The notes under the pieces were generated by a model that was not told the DNA's origin, did not search any database, and worked only from the letters and a program-made list of their open reading frames with translations. Made by a program: the position numbers and the translations under genes. 64,000 bases of DNA from Pachypanchax playfairii (lineage: Eukaryota > Chordata > Actinopteri > Cyprinodontiformes > Aplocheilidae). Every line of letters begins with the position of its first letter. Within the stretch, counting starts at the first letter, position 1. The stretch is taken from assembly GCA_006937955.1 (NCBI GenBank), contig SSNP01000123.1, positions 1,096,083 to 1,160,082 on the forward strand. The letters run 5' to 3'. Shown piece by piece: positions 1 through 11,443 of the stretch.

Positions 1-36
1 GGGTGCCGTCCCTTGGGGGGGAGGGGGGGGGGTTCC
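1..36 (+). mobile_element. 3' end of an LTR-retrotransposon interior with polypurine tract
   Basis: The G-rich run at about 14-32 lies directly before the TGTCAGG start of an LTR, the usual position of the polypurine primer for plus-strand DNA synthesis. The element body lies to the left of the window. Gypsy type is inferred from the layout and from the resemblance to the G-run/TGTCAGG junction near 47023-47048. Confidence 0.6.
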
Positions 37-760
37 TGTCAGGTTCTGGGGTTTTGTTTGTTTCATTGCATGTTGTAGCTTTTGGTTTTTCTGTAGTTGT
101 GTTTCTTTTCCAGTCATCTGTTATCACTCTGTGTTTTATATTAGTTTAGTCTTATTCAGTTCTCCTCCCGTATCGAAGTTCATGTTTGATGTCATTGTCA
201 CTGTCGGGTAGTTTCAGGTTTTCTTTTATTTTGGTAATGTTTTGACTTCCTGTTCTCCTGCATGTGTCTTAGGTTCCTTGACTGTGTTATGTCATTTCCT
301 GTTCCTGTTCCTCCACCCCCAGGTGTGTCTTGTTACTGTGATTAGTTCCTGTGTTTGTTTCTCCCCATGTCCTCAGATGTTTTAAGTTTGTTATCAGTTA
401 GAGTTTTGTATTTAAGTCTGTATTTAAGTCTCAGGTGTTAAGTCGCAGTCATTCCTTGCCGTAGCCCTTAGTCGTGACCCTCTGTCTCTTGTTGTTATCA
501 GCACCCCAGCCTTAGCCTATGTCTTAGCCCCGTCCCCGTGATTAGCTTGGTTCTGTTCCTTCCCTCCGTTACCCTCCTGGATTACTTTTGTGTTGTTTTA
601 CCCTTTGGACTCCTCACCCCTCATGTAAGTTTATTTTGCTGCCTTGTCAGCATTTTATTTTCTTCATTAAAACCTTCTTTTGTTCCTATTCCCGTTCAGT
701 TGTGTTTTCCCTCCCACACTCACTGCACCTGAGTCCAGCATTACAACCTCAAACGTGACA
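37..760 (+). mobile_element. 3' LTR of a Gypsy-type retrotransposon
   Basis: The segment begins TGTCAGG and ends GTGACA, giving the 5'-TG...CA-3' ends and the short inverted repeat TGTCA/TGACA of an LTR, about 724 bp long. It is T-rich. A TATTTAAG-like promoter motif occurs twice near 408-431 and there are ATTAAA-like poly(A) signals in the last 100 bases. No long reading frame is meaningful inside it. The target duplication cannot be checked because the 5' side is outside the window. A solo LTR is less likely because the polypurine tract precedes it. Confidence 0.7.
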
Positions 761-1716
761 TTCTGACTTGGAACTCTGATAACTCCAACTTCTGAGTACA
801 AATGAAAATAAAAATATTTTGAAAATACTTTGTAAGATATCACACGATCAATATTGATATTATTTCGCCTTCTGATCCAGATTGACTTCGCTGTTGACTC
901 AGAATATTCCAACTCCTCCACAGAGCCACACTTTACTACAGTTACTGAGAAAACAAAGCCAAAAACAAAGATGAGTGTTTTCAGAACACAACCTCTCTTT
1001 ATATGTTGGAATCAGGTCTCTCAGAAAGAAAACCTTTCAATACAATGCTTAAGTCTGTAGAAGGAACATTTCGACCTCTGCACCAGGCCTGAGACAGAAG
1101 AGAGGACGAAGAAACCAAATTCCAAAGATGCCTGATGGAGCACAAGCTTGGGCTCGTCAGCTTTTGATGCATAAAATGCTCCCACTCCCAGGGATGTTCA
1201 CTTGTGTGTGACATGGTCACTCAACACATTGCAGATAAAAAACAGCACCTGATACTCTGCCTTCCTGCCTCGGCACTCTTTCTCTCCTCTGTGCATGATC
1301 AAAGTTTGTTTACAATTGTGGGGTAACTTTGGAGGTTACATCTAACACTCCCACACAACACATGCTGTTATATTATATAAGCTCCATCAAAGACATGCTG
1401 CAGAATTTTTTCCACAGCTGTGAGTTGTGTAAAAAAACAACTGTGTGATTATTAAATTAGCTAAGCCTCCTATTGTACAAGAGAATTATAATCAACACCA
1501 ACTCTGCAGATTGGAGGTTACATGATTGGTGTTTTTCAATGGATGATGCCAAATGTTTAGAAATTAGCGCAGCTGAAGGCCAGTTTATGAAGCCAGTTGT
1601 GTTTTACATTCACACACAATACAATGCACAAGGTTCTGAAAAAGAAAAAAAACAGTAATTAAGTGATTTCCTTGCTGTGGATTTTTAAATATTCTCATCT
1701 GTGCAACCATTTACTG
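761..1716. other. unassigned intergenic DNA
   Basis: AT-rich DNA with only short random reading frames. No gene, RNA or repeat family was recognised. Confidence 0.5.
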
Positions 1717-2793
1717 CAGGGGTGTCCAACTCCAGGCCTTGAGGGCCACTATTCTGCATATTTTAGATGTTTTCCTGATTTTCACAACTGATTAAAGATG
1801 GTATATGGAACATTTTCATTAAAAGCTATATTTCTAACAAAATAATGCCTCCACAGGGTGTTTAGAGGGTTGTAGAATGAAAATACAGCATTTCCTTGAA
1901 AAATTATATTTGAAGTAAAATATTATAAAATATTTATTTTGGCAGGCACGACGTTGGCATTTTGTTTATATCTACCAGCCAATAGCTTGCAGAGCAGCGG
2001 GCACCATTTTGGGTTGCCTAATACCGTAAATAATCCAGCACAGCAAGGCTGGTACTGTGGAGTCTGCAGATCAAGTAGCTGGAAGCACCGGGGACATGTG
2101 GTGATTATATACCTTATTTGCTTGCGAAAGGTGATTCCTCTGGGGTTTCCCATGTGACCAGCAAGTTCTGTGTGGAAACATTTTTCATTAGATGCTAAGC
2201 TGACACGGAGCTACGTGTTGGTGAAGTGAGAGTGCTTCAGGCCACTTTTTGGACTGGAAGACCACCACAGAGGATTTTATTGCTTTTTTAAATTTTATTG
2301 GATAAGTGGGGTGTGCAGGATGGTGTGTGAGGAGGACAGAGGATCTTAAGAGGGACTGCAGGAAGTTTTGGTGCCGCAGTGCAACTATGAACTCTTTGCC
2401 ATGGACTGAATCGATGACTGAGCTACAAACAGATAGGAGCTGCTTTTATCAGAGTCAGTGTATGATCAGGGGGGCTGGAGAGCATGATTAGTGAGCTGAA
2501 CTCATGTTATTATATTCGGATCGGGGATCAGAGTGGGTTTGGTGAGGAATATTCGGCCTGAGCATCGAAGCGCGCGCACACGCGTAAACAAGCCTGGCAT
2601 CCAGATGGCTGAAGGCTTTGTGCCGTGTTATTGTGTTCCGAGTTCCATATCCCATCTTTAAGATTATCAGGTCATTAACAGGCTTCTGCAGGCCTTGCTG
2701 AAAAACTAAGGATTTCAATCAGGTGTGTTGAATTAGGGAAACCTCTAAAACATACAGTTTAGCGGCCCTCAAGGCCTGAATTTAAACACAACT
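1717..2793. mobile_element. hAT-like non-autonomous element (about 1.1 kb)
   Basis: The left end reads CAGGGGTGTCCAACTCCAGG and continues into a GGCCTTGAGGGCC block. The right end near 2763-2793 carries the reverse complement core GGCCCTCAAGGCCTG, after which the outer bases are degenerate. CAGGGGTGTCC-type inverted ends are typical of hAT elements. The interior has only short reading frames on both strands, so no transposase is encoded. Confidence 0.6.
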
Positions 2794-3491
2794 TGTTCAC
2801 TGAATGCTCTCTATAAATACAGTTCTACGCCAATGTCATCCTTATTTTCTTCTTGGAAATATTTTCATATCAATTAAAAATATAAAGCATTTTAAAGTGT
2901 GAATAAATCCTTGCTACAGTTTCCCTGTAATATAACATTATTCTTTTAGAAGTTCACGTAAAATTCAGCTCAAATTTCTTCTGTAAAAAGCAACATTGCT
3001 GTTGAAGAAGCATGTGTTCCCTAAAGCTCATTGATAAAATGGATGAGTCAAGTGTTTTAAATTTTAAACAAATGCCTGTTTTTAATTGATTGATTATGCT
3101 CAGGCCTGGATGATGTAAATTAATAAAAACAAACAAACACAAAATAACATCCCATCAAGAAAAATCCGAATGAATCTGTTTACAGTCAGTTGACCAGCTT
3201 CTAATGGGAATGTGACATCATTAGCACTTTAGTATCATTACTTTAACAGACTGAATTATGTCAATTATCACAAAACAAACAAAAAATCAAATTGAGAATG
3301 ATGAATTTCTATTTATCTACAGTTATAACTAAATAATAAAAGCACTGAACAAACATGATCCTGTTTTCATGTTTGATGTCAACATTTTTATCCAGTTAAA
3401 GAAAGGGTTTACACAACGCCCTCCCCCCAAAATTATTCAAGGTTTGATTAACAAAGGTTAGACGAGCATATATAGAAAAAATTGATAAATA
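2794..3491. other. unassigned AT-rich intergenic DNA
   Basis: No coding signal, RNA gene or recognisable repeat. A/T runs dominate. Confidence 0.5.
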
Positions 3492-3820
3492 GGGACTGTC
3501 TGGTAACTGGAGGGTCACTGGTTTTAATCCCTACCCCGCCTGGAAAAGATCGCCTAGCCGTTGTATCCTTGGACAAGACACTTCACCTATTTTGCCTGTT
3601 TGGTGGTGGTCAAAAGGTCCGGTGGCGCTGGTGTCTGGCAGCCTCACCTCTGTCAGTGTGTGTCCCAGGACAGCTGGGGTTACAATGTGTGTGTAGTTTA
3701 GCGCCACCAAACATATGAGTTTGTGTGTTAATGGGTGAATGACAAACTGTAGTGTAAAGCACTTTGGGAGTCACCTGATTGAAAAATGCTATACAAGTAC
3801 ATGGCATTTACCATTTACAA
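3492..3820 (+). repeat. tRNA-derived SINE (5' truncated)
   Basis: It shares the body of the fish SINE family seen elsewhere in the window: a degenerate B-box region (GGTTTTAATCCCTACC), a CCTTGGACAAGACACTTCA block, TGTGTCCCAGGACAGCTG, and the tail GCTATACAAGTACATGGCA followed by TTTACCATTT. The A-box end of the tRNA head is degenerate or missing. Related minus-strand copies are at 22843-23131, 38793-39118 and 43393-43652. Confidence 0.8.
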
Positions 3821-4053
3821 CTAACAGTTCAACTTTATTTACAAGAGTTCAACCAATTTGGCTTTTTTCCATGGCAGATGATAATTTTTGGCTACTGGGG
3901 CAGCTGTTGGTCTTTATGCTACATTGTATTTATTTATTTAAATTCTTGGCCAATCTGCATTTCCCATTTAGCAAAAATAAAACATAGCTGCTTACATTTA
4001 ACAAATATGCCTTTTATAACAATTAGAAGAACTTAGATGGTTAAAAATATATA

Positions 4054-5655
4054 CAGTGGGGCAAAAAAGTATTTAGTCAGCCACCAATTGTGTAAGTTCT
4101 CCCACTTAAAAAGATCAGAGAGGCCTGTAATTTTCATCATAGGTATACCTCAACTATGAGAGACAAAATGAGGAAAAAAAATCCAGAAAATCACATTGTC
4201 TGATTTTTAAAGAATTTATTTGCAAATTATGGTGGAAAATAAGTATTTGGTCAATAACAAAAGTTAATCTCAATACTTTGTTGTATAGCCTTTGTTGGCA
4301 ATGACAGAGGTCAAACGTTTTCTGTAAGTCTTCACAAGGTTTTCACACACTGTTGCTGGTATTTTGGCCCATTCCTCCATGCAGATCTCCTCTAGAGCAG
4401 TGATGTTTTGGGGCTGACGCTGGGCAACACGGACTTTCAACTCCCTCCAGAGATTTTCTATGGGGTTGAGATCTGGAGACTGGCTAGGCCACTCCAGGAC
4501 CTTGAAATGTTTCTTACAAAGCCACTCCTTCATTGCCCGGGCGGTGTGTTTGGGATCACTGTCATGCTGAAAGACCCAGCCACGTCTCATTTTCAATGCC
4601 CTTGCTGATGGAAGGAGGTTTTCACTCAAAATCTTACGATACATGGCCCCATTCATTCTTTCCTTTACACGGATCAGTCGTCCTGGTCCCCTTGCAGAAA
4701 AACAGCCCCAAAGCATGATGTTTCCACCCCCATGCTTTACAGTAGGTATGGTGTTCTTTGGATCCAACTCAGCATTCTTTCCCCTCCAAACACGACAAGT
4801 TGAGTTTCTACCAAAAAGTTCTATTTTGGTTTCATCTGACCATATGATGTTCTCCCAATCCTCTTCTGGATCATCCAAATGCTCTCTAGCAAACCGCAGA
4901 CGGGCCTGGACGTGTCCTGGCTTCAGCAGGGGGACACGTCTGGCACTGCAGGATTTGAGTCCCTGGCGGCGTAGTGTGTTACTGATGGTAGCCTTTGTTA
5001 CTTTGGTCCCAGCTCTCTGCAGGTCATTCACTAGGTCCCTCCGTGTGGTTCTGGGATTTTTGCTCACTGTTCTTGTGATCATTTTGACCCCACGGGGTGA
5101 GATCTTGCGTGGAGCCCCAGATCGAGGGAGATTATCAGTGGTCTTGTATGTCTTCCATTTTCTAATAATTGCTCCCACAGTTGATTTCTTCACACCAAGC
5201 TGCTTACCTATTGCAGATTCAGTCTTCCCAGCCTGGTGAAGGTCTACAATTTTGTTTCTGGTGTCCTTTGACAGCTCTTTGGTCTTGGCCATAGTGGAGT
5301 TTGGAGCGTGACTGTTTGAGGTTGTGGACAGGTGTCTTTTATACTGATAACGAGTTCACACAGATGTCATTAATACAGGTAACGAGTGGAGGACCGAGGA
5401 GCCTCTTAAAGAAGTTACAGGTCTGTGAAAGCCAGAAATCTTACTTGTTTGTAGGTGACCAAATACTTATTTTCCACCATAATTTGCAAATAAATTCTTT
5501 AAAAATCAGACAATGTGATTTTCTGGATTTTTTTTCCTCATTTTGTCTCTCATAGTTGAGGTATACCTATGATGAAAATTACAGGCCTCTCTGATCTTTT
5601 TAAGTGGGAGAACTTACACAATTGGTGGCTGACTAAATACTTTTTTGCCCCACTG
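4054..5655 (-). mobile_element. Tc1/mariner transposon, structurally complete (copy A)
   Basis: A 1602-bp element flanked by TA at 4052-4053 and 5656-5657. The ends start CAGTGGGGCAAAAAAGTATT, and the terminal inverted repeats are about 200 bp each (4054-4253 and 5456-5655), nearly identical. It encodes one intact transposase on the minus strand. A sister copy, very similar along its whole length, lies at 11444-13044 in the opposite orientation, which points to recent mobility. Confidence 0.95.
4270..5292 (-). CDS. Tc1-family transposase, intact DD34E
   Basis: The enzyme should cut and paste the surrounding element at TA sites in the nucleus. The 340-residue protein has an N-terminal paired-like helix-turn-helix region (about 1-110: basic, with KSTVGAIIRKWK in the first helix-turn-helix and RTTRRDLVNDLQ further on). 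The DDE nuclease domain follows. The expected catalytic residues are D153 (in WSDETKIELFG), D244 (in FQHDSDPKHT) and E279 (in SPDLNPIENLW), with exactly 34 residues between D244 and E279. The length matches the family norm, with no stop or frameshift. The ATG chosen opens the typical MAKTKELS start. Differences from copy B include G29/D, A101/T, S245/N, M253/T and C259/R; S245 and C259 look like the derived states. Whether this copy is active cannot be told from sequence. Long reading frames on the opposite strand are shadows. Confidence 0.95.
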   Translation of the reverse strand: MAKTKELSKDTRNKIVDLHQAGKTESAIGKQLGVKKSTVGAIIRKWKTYKTTDNLPRSGAPRKISPRGVKMITRTVSKNPRTTRRDLVNDLQRAGTKVTKATISNTLRRQGLKSCSARRVPLLKPGHVQARLRFAREHLDDPEEDWENIIWSDETKIELFGRNSTCRVWRGKNAELDPKNTIPTVKHGGGNIMLWGCFSARGPGRLIRVKERMNGAMYRKILSENLLPSARALKMRRGWVFQHDSDPKHTARAMKEWLCKKHFKVLEWPSQSPDLNPIENLWRELKVRVAQRQPQNITALEEICMEEWAKIPATVCENLVKTYRKRLTSVIANKGYTTKY

Positions 5656-5679
5656 TAACTAGAAGAGCATTCTTGTTTA

Positions 5680-6997
5680 TAAACCTTTATTGTGAGCTAC
5701 AGGGGCAAGTAGAGAAAGAGGTTAGCTAAGAAGAAGTGGGACACTGAGGGGACATGAGACAGGAGTTCAGGGAAATGCAGAGTAAGATAAAGATATAGGT
5801 GGCAAAGACCAAGCAAAGTGTATGATGGCTTGTATAATAGGTTGGGGAATAAGGAAGGAGAGACTGATCTGAGATGGAAGGATGTGCAGCAGATAAGGGT
5901 GGAAGAATAAACACAATGTGTTGACAGGAACCAGAAGAATAAGGAAAATGAGTAATACAGTGAAACTGAGAAAGAGTCATAGAAACTAGACTAAGGACAG
6001 AAGTGAGTATTTGTGAGCAGCAGCATGGCTTCATGCTAAAGATGTAGTATTTGCTTTGAGAATGTTGATGGAAAAGTACAGCGAAAACCAGAGGAGCTTC
6101 ATTGTGTCTTTGTAGATCTCGAAAAAGCTTCTTACAGGGTACCGAGAGAGGAACTGTGGTTCTGTATGAGTCAGGAGTAGCAGAGAAGTATGTTGCAGGA
6201 CATGTATAACAGCTGTAAGGTGGTTGTAAGATCTGCTATATGTGTGACAGAGGAGTTCAACGTGGTGGTGGGACTGCATCAAGGATCTGCCTTGAGCCCC
6301 TTCTTGTTGCTATGGTAATGGACAGACTGACAGATGAGGTAAGACAGGAATCTCCATGGACCATAATGTTTGCAGATGTTATCTGTAGTGAGAGCAGGGA
6401 GCAGGTGTAGGAACATCTGGAGAGGTGGAGGTGCACTGGAAGGAAGAGGGTTAGCTGCAACAAGACAGAGTCCATGTGTGTGAATGAAAGGGACACGAGT
6501 GGAACAGTGGCCTCACTGGCTTCTACAGGGAGAAGAGATAAAGAAGATGGAGGATTTCAAGTATTTAGAGTCAACAGTCCAATAAAACAGAGTTTGGAAA
6601 GGAGGTCAAGAAACATGTGCATGCAGGTTGGTACAGGTGGAAGAAAGTGTCAGGAGTGATGTGTGACAAAAGAATATCAGCAAGAATGAAAGGAAAGGTG
6701 GACAAGACAGTGATGAGACCAGCCATGTTGTCTGGTTTGGAGACAGTACCACTGAGGAAGGGACAGGAGACACAGCTAAAGGTAGCAGATATGAAAATGT
6801 TAAGGTTCTTTGAGAGGGACGAGGATGGACAGGATCACAAATGAGTCCATCAGAGGGACGGCACATGTTAGATGTTTTAGAGAGACCAGACTGAGATGGT
6901 TTGGACATGTACAGACGAGCGATAGTGGGTTTATTGGGAAAAATATGCTGAGGTGGGACCTGCCAGGCAGAAGACCTAGAGGAAGACCAAGAGGAGA
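5680..6997 (+). mobile_element. degenerate RTE-type LINE, 5' portion
   Basis: Fragments in shifting frames resemble the reverse transcriptase polyprotein of fish RTE-type non-LTR retrotransposons: AKKKWDTEGT-like and KDVQQIRVEE near 5720-5910, VFVDLEKA-like near 6103-6128, a GLHQGSALSP-like stretch near 6270-6300, PWTIMFADVI near 6354-6384 (where an ADD catalytic motif is expected), and RLRWFGHVQTSDSGFIG with PGRRPRGRPRG near 6887-6996. Many stops and frameshifts make it a pseudogene. The coding path continues after the Tc1-like insertion at 8310. Confidence 0.8.
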
Positions 6998-7059
6998 TAC
7001 ACCTAAAGGATTATTAGGAACACCATACTAATATGGTGTTTGACCCCTTTCGCCTTCAG

Positions 7060-8120
7060 AACTGCCTTAATTCTACATGGCATTGATTCAACAAGGTGCT
7101 GAAAGCATTCTTTAGAAATGTTGGCCCATATTGATAGGATAACATCTTGCAGTTGATGGAGATTTGTGGGATGCACATCCAGGGCTCTATCTCCATGCTC
7201 TATCGGGTTGAGATCTGGTGACTGTGGGGGCCATTGTAGTACAGTGAACTCATTGTCATGTTCAAGAAGCCAATTTGAAATGATTCAGGCTTTATGACAT
7301 GGTGCATTATCCTGCTGGAAGTAGCCATCAGAGGATGGGTACATGGGGGTCATGAAAGGATGGACATGGTCAGAAACAATGCTCAGGTAGCCCGTGGCAT
7401 TTAAACGATGCCCAATTGGCACTAAGGGGCCTAAAGTGTGCCAAAAAAATATACCTCACACCATTACACCACCACCAGCAGCCTGCACAGTGGTAACAAG
7501 GCAATTCAGCCCAATCGGCTGGTTCCTTAGATAGAAAATGTTTTATTATTAATTGGTTGATTTTTCTGTGAAGTGCCTTGAAATTACTTTGTCATGAACT
7601 GGCGCTTTATAAATAAATAAACTTGAACTTGATGGATCCATGTTCTCATTCTGTTTACACCAAATTCTGACTCTACCATTTGAATGTCTCAATGGAAATT
7701 GAGACTCTTCAGACCAGGCGACATTTTTCTAGTCTTCAACTGTCCAATTTTGGTGAGCTCGTGCAAATTGTAGCCTCTTTGTCCTATTTATAGTGGAGAT
7801 GACTGGTACCCGGTGAGGTCTTCTGCTGTTGTAGCCCATTTGCCTTAAGGTTGTAGCTTCACAAATGCTTTGCTGCATTCCTCAGTTGTAATGAGTGGTT
7901 ATTTCAAAGTTGCTCTTCTATCAGCTCGATTCAGTCAGCCTATTCTCCTCTGACCTCTAGCATCAACAAGGCCTTTTCGCCCACAGGACTGCTGCATACT
8001 GGATGTTTTTCCCTTTTCACACCATTCTTTGTAAACTGTAGAAATGGTTGTGTGTGAAAATCCCAGTAACTGAGCAGATTGTGAAATACTCAGACCAGCC
8101 TGTCTGGCACCAACAACCAT
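7060..8120 (-). pseudogene. Tc1-like transposase pseudogene
   Basis: The N-terminal part is open from 8120 to 7938: MVVGARQAGLSISQSAQLLG is followed by a helix-turn-helix with SHTTISTVYKEW. The C-terminal nuclease part can still be read near 7060-7330 as QQDNAPCHKA and WPPQSPDLNPIEH, the second D and the E of the DDE triad. Stops, frameshifts and a small insertion separate the two ends, so no active enzyme is made. The family differs from copies A and B. Confidence 0.75.
7545..7622 (+). repeat. LINE/SINE 3'-tail fragment inside the Tc1-like element
   Basis: The sequence GTGAAGTGCCTTGAAATTAC, then GGCGCTTTATAAATAAATAA and ACTTGAACTTGA, is typical of 3' tails of fish L2-like retroposons. It interrupts the transposase pseudogene, so it arrived after the DNA transposon. 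Confidence 0.5.
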
Positions 8121-8309
8121 GCCACGCTAAAAATTGCTTAAATCACCTTTCTTTCCCATTCTAACATTCAGTTTGGAGTTCAGGGGATTGTCTTGACCAG
8201 GACCACACCCCTAAATGCACTCAAGCAACTGACATGTGATTGGTTGATTAGATAATTGCATTAAGGAGAAATTGAACAGGTGCTCCTAATAATCCTTTAG
8301 GTGAGTGTA

Positions 8310-8445
8310 TATGGATGTAGTGAAGGAAAACATGAGGTTGGTTGGTGTGAGAGAAGAAGTTGTAGAGGACAGATTGGAGATGGATGACTTGCACTGGCAA
8401 CTCCTGAAGGGAGCAGTTAAAAGGAAAAGAAGAAGATTGCCATTA
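8310..8445 (+). mobile_element. degenerate RTE-type LINE, 3' portion
   Basis: It reads YMDVVKENMRLVGVREEVVE and then LLKGAVKRKRRRL, the C-terminal end of the same RTE polyprotein that stops at 6997. It becomes contiguous in frame when the Tc1-like element is removed. It ends in a basic stretch and then unrelated sequence. Confidence 0.8.
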
Positions 8446-10740
8446 TCTGAACCAGCTAGTCTTTCTGGTCTGGCCCCTTTGTCGGGGGGTGGGAGCAGCA
8501 TGCTAGGCCTCGGCATTCCATGACCACTGTCTCTGTCGGGGCAACCTCGTGCTAGAGGTGGGGTTCACTCTGCTCTCTTGTGGATATCCACTCCACATTA
8601 GGCATGTGACTACATTCTGTAGTGCTGACTTGCTTGGAGATGCCGTGCTCTCTGGTGCTCGGACCCGTTGGGCTCTGGTGCCCATTGGGTCGGGCTAATT
8701 GTTGATTATACAACAGGAGGAGTAAATCAAACCACCACTGTCATAGAGTAAACCCGTTTTAACAAAATAAGACACCTAGACTCACAATTCTGTCTGCCAA
8801 GCATGCAAATATGGGACAGGCAAAAAAAAAAAAATAGCCAAACTAAATCAGAGAGTTGTCAGGTGTTCCTCTGTGGTAGATCAGTTGAGGTAGATTTTCT
8901 CTCTTTAAATCTGAGGCCTGGGCAATGTGCTTGGGCTTTTATCATCCCTGTTGACTGCACAATATTGTATTTCTACATGAAATTCAATCACTAGCTTTGA
9001 CTAGTATAGTAACGGATTATCTGGAGAGTGAGTGGTTTCACTGCTGCTTCATATAACTGTATTGATCTGGATCTGACGGATGTTACATAAAGATGCTTCA
9101 TTGTAAGAAGAGAATACCCAGGAGAGAGAGACTTCACATGGGCTTCTCTTTGCCCTAAATCTATCTTCTGAGCTATTTATAGGAATTTTACAGTTATTAT
9201 GCTCCATATGTGATTCTCTACAAAGATAATTTTTTGTTACAATATCTTTAATTTGTCATTTGAAACAGATTAACAGAAAAATACCAAGTTTTTATAGATT
9301 ACTTTCTGTGCCGATCCCTCTATAAGGTTACAAGTTCAACCTCTGTGTTTATGTGTACACGTGAGTCAAAGAGAGATTATTACTATCAGCAAGAGGATTT
9401 GTGTCTGACATAGGGTTGGGCGATACGAAACAAAACACATATCTCAATATTTTTTTTATCTGAATCTTGATATTTTTCTTTGCAAGTAACCAAAGAGACA
9501 AATATAATTTACAGCCTTGAGTGCTAAATGCACTTTTACTAACTAGCAACAGCTTACATGCATTAAAACAGTTCACTGAAATTGAAATAGCTGTATATTA
9601 AATACAATTTTCCTAAAACAAATGAATGAAAAATACTTTTCCATGACGAAAACAAAAATACAGTAATGCAAAATACCAAAACTATCCATTGAATAAAAAC
9701 AGGTCAGTATGATGCCATTTTTTAAAGTTTTATCTCCACTAAAGACCGGTTTCCCTGACGAGTGCACAGTACTGTGTGCAAATACACAGAAACATGAAAA
9801 AGAGCCAGTTTCTGTTTAAAATTTAAGACCAACCCACACAAACTTCCTATACGTGATACTAAAAATTAAAACTCATAACAGACACTAAACTAAATATTCA
9901 ATGTCAAATACCATTTCAATACTGTTGTAGGAACAGTTATGACTTATCATGGAGAAACAGATTCATTTTGACCAGACAGATTAGCTAACAGATTGTCACT
10001 GCAGGACTGTCTAAATGCTGTACAACTTGAGGCTCCCCCTATAAATGGCTAATAAATAATTGATACATCCAAATTCACTTGTAAACGTAGTTGCAGCTAC
10101 ATATGTAGTTGTAAATGTTTTAAAACCATTGATAAGCAGTTTTAGTGCATTAATTAGGGGCAAGAAATGACCCACTGTGCTTGATGACAAAGGGCACTTT
10201 TTTAAGTTTTACAGAAACTCCCATGTGGTACTTCTTTAGGATTACACTGATTTTCTTTCTTTTTTTTTTTTTTGCTACAGATCAGCTAAACAAGACCAGA
10301 GGAGATTACTGTTGGTATATCATGCTGTATCTGATATTCCTTTGGATTCTCATTGTACTCTTGCATTAAAATTTGCATCATGGCTGCAGCCTTGCTTTTT
10401 TTAAAAAAAATATGAATTTAAACACCACAGAGAAAGAAAACCCATTGCCATGTTGAAAGAAAGAACATATCTTTCAACAGGAGACAGAGGAGAAAAGATA
10501 AGAGAAAAAAGAGAGAAAGGGGAAAGAATAGAAAAAAATATGATTAAATAATTTAATTTAATTTAACATATAAGCACACCTAACTGACCTTTTTAAACAC
10601 TGTGCTTTAGTGATGTCACAGCCAGATTTAACATATGCAAACACCTGAGTGGACTACTCAGTGAATACCTGAGTGAACACCTGAGTGCAGTGACGCGCTT
10701 GTGGTGGCGGAATTTCAACATTGAATATTTTAAAATAAAT
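8446..10740. other. unassigned intergenic DNA
   Basis: The first 250 bases are moderately GC-rich without an identified family. The remainder is AT-rich with a poly-T run near 10258-10273 and an A/G-rich stretch near 10440-10540. No gene was recognised on either strand. Confidence 0.5.
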
Positions 10741-10744
10741 AAAT

Positions 10745-11441
10745 AAATCCTCAGCTACATCCCACAGGCCCGAGAGCCAAGCCCCGAATTCCAAGGGCCA
10801 CTAACGTGCCATCCAGCTGGGGCGCCACCCAGAAGGGACAGCCCAGCAAGGAGGGAGCCTCCCTGTAGAGAAGCCAAGGGTGCCACAAGAGACAGTCCGA
10901 AGCCCAACCTGACAGACAGACAAGAACATACATTGATACACAGACACCCTCATGCACACATACTCTCACACCCACGCAAACAAACACAAAAACAGAAATA
11001 GACAATGGACACTCACGTCTGCTTCCCATAGACACTCTATACTCCCAGATCTAGGCACCATCACCCAAGAAAGGCAACCAGTCGCAGAACTAGGAGTCTC
11101 CCCTTCTGCCTTGAAGCATGGCCATGTTGGGCACCCAGAGCCCCCCAGTCACCGAGCCGCCCACCAGCCCTCCCACACCGCAGACGGAAAGCAGCCAACG
11201 GTGTACTGATGGTGCGTGATGTATTAAAATGATGTACTAAAATGCAATTAAAAGATAAAAGAAATGGGGGTTTGGCACCCGGGAACATCCCTCCATCAGG
11301 AGACAGGTGGTGCCCAACAGCCCCCACTCCCAAACCCTCAGTGTCGAAATGTATTTCATTTTTAGGGATAAGGAAAAGCAGGAGAAATTAACCGGGTGAC
11401 CAGTACCTCCCTAGCACTGCCCCCACCCCCAGAGCCCTACA
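10745..11441 (+). repeat. C-rich interspersed repeat, left part
   Basis: The plus strand is strongly C over G (ACCCCCACCCCC-type runs, many CCCAG and CCACC words). The same composition resumes after the Tc1 insertion at 13047. It looks like one repeat split by copy B. It encodes nothing convincing, and the family was not recognised. Confidence 0.5.
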
Positions 11442-11443
11442 TA

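Larger units (their letters stand above)
6998..8309 (-). mobile_element. older Tc1-like element inserted into the RTE LINE
   Basis: The ends are inverted repeats: CACCTAAAGGATTATTAGG on the left, and the complement of CACTCACCTAAAGGATTATT on the right, the left having lost about four bases. Both are bordered by TA (6998-6999 and 8308-8309). Removing the element rejoins the RTE reading frame (...RR-YMDVVKENM...). It holds a transposase pseudogene on the minus strand and a small secondary insertion at about 7545-7622. Confidence 0.85.

Noticed and set aside
4643..5239. A 198-codon frame opposite the Tc1 transposase (also 11860-12456)
   Set aside because: Shadow of the transposase gene on the other strand, present in both copies for that reason.
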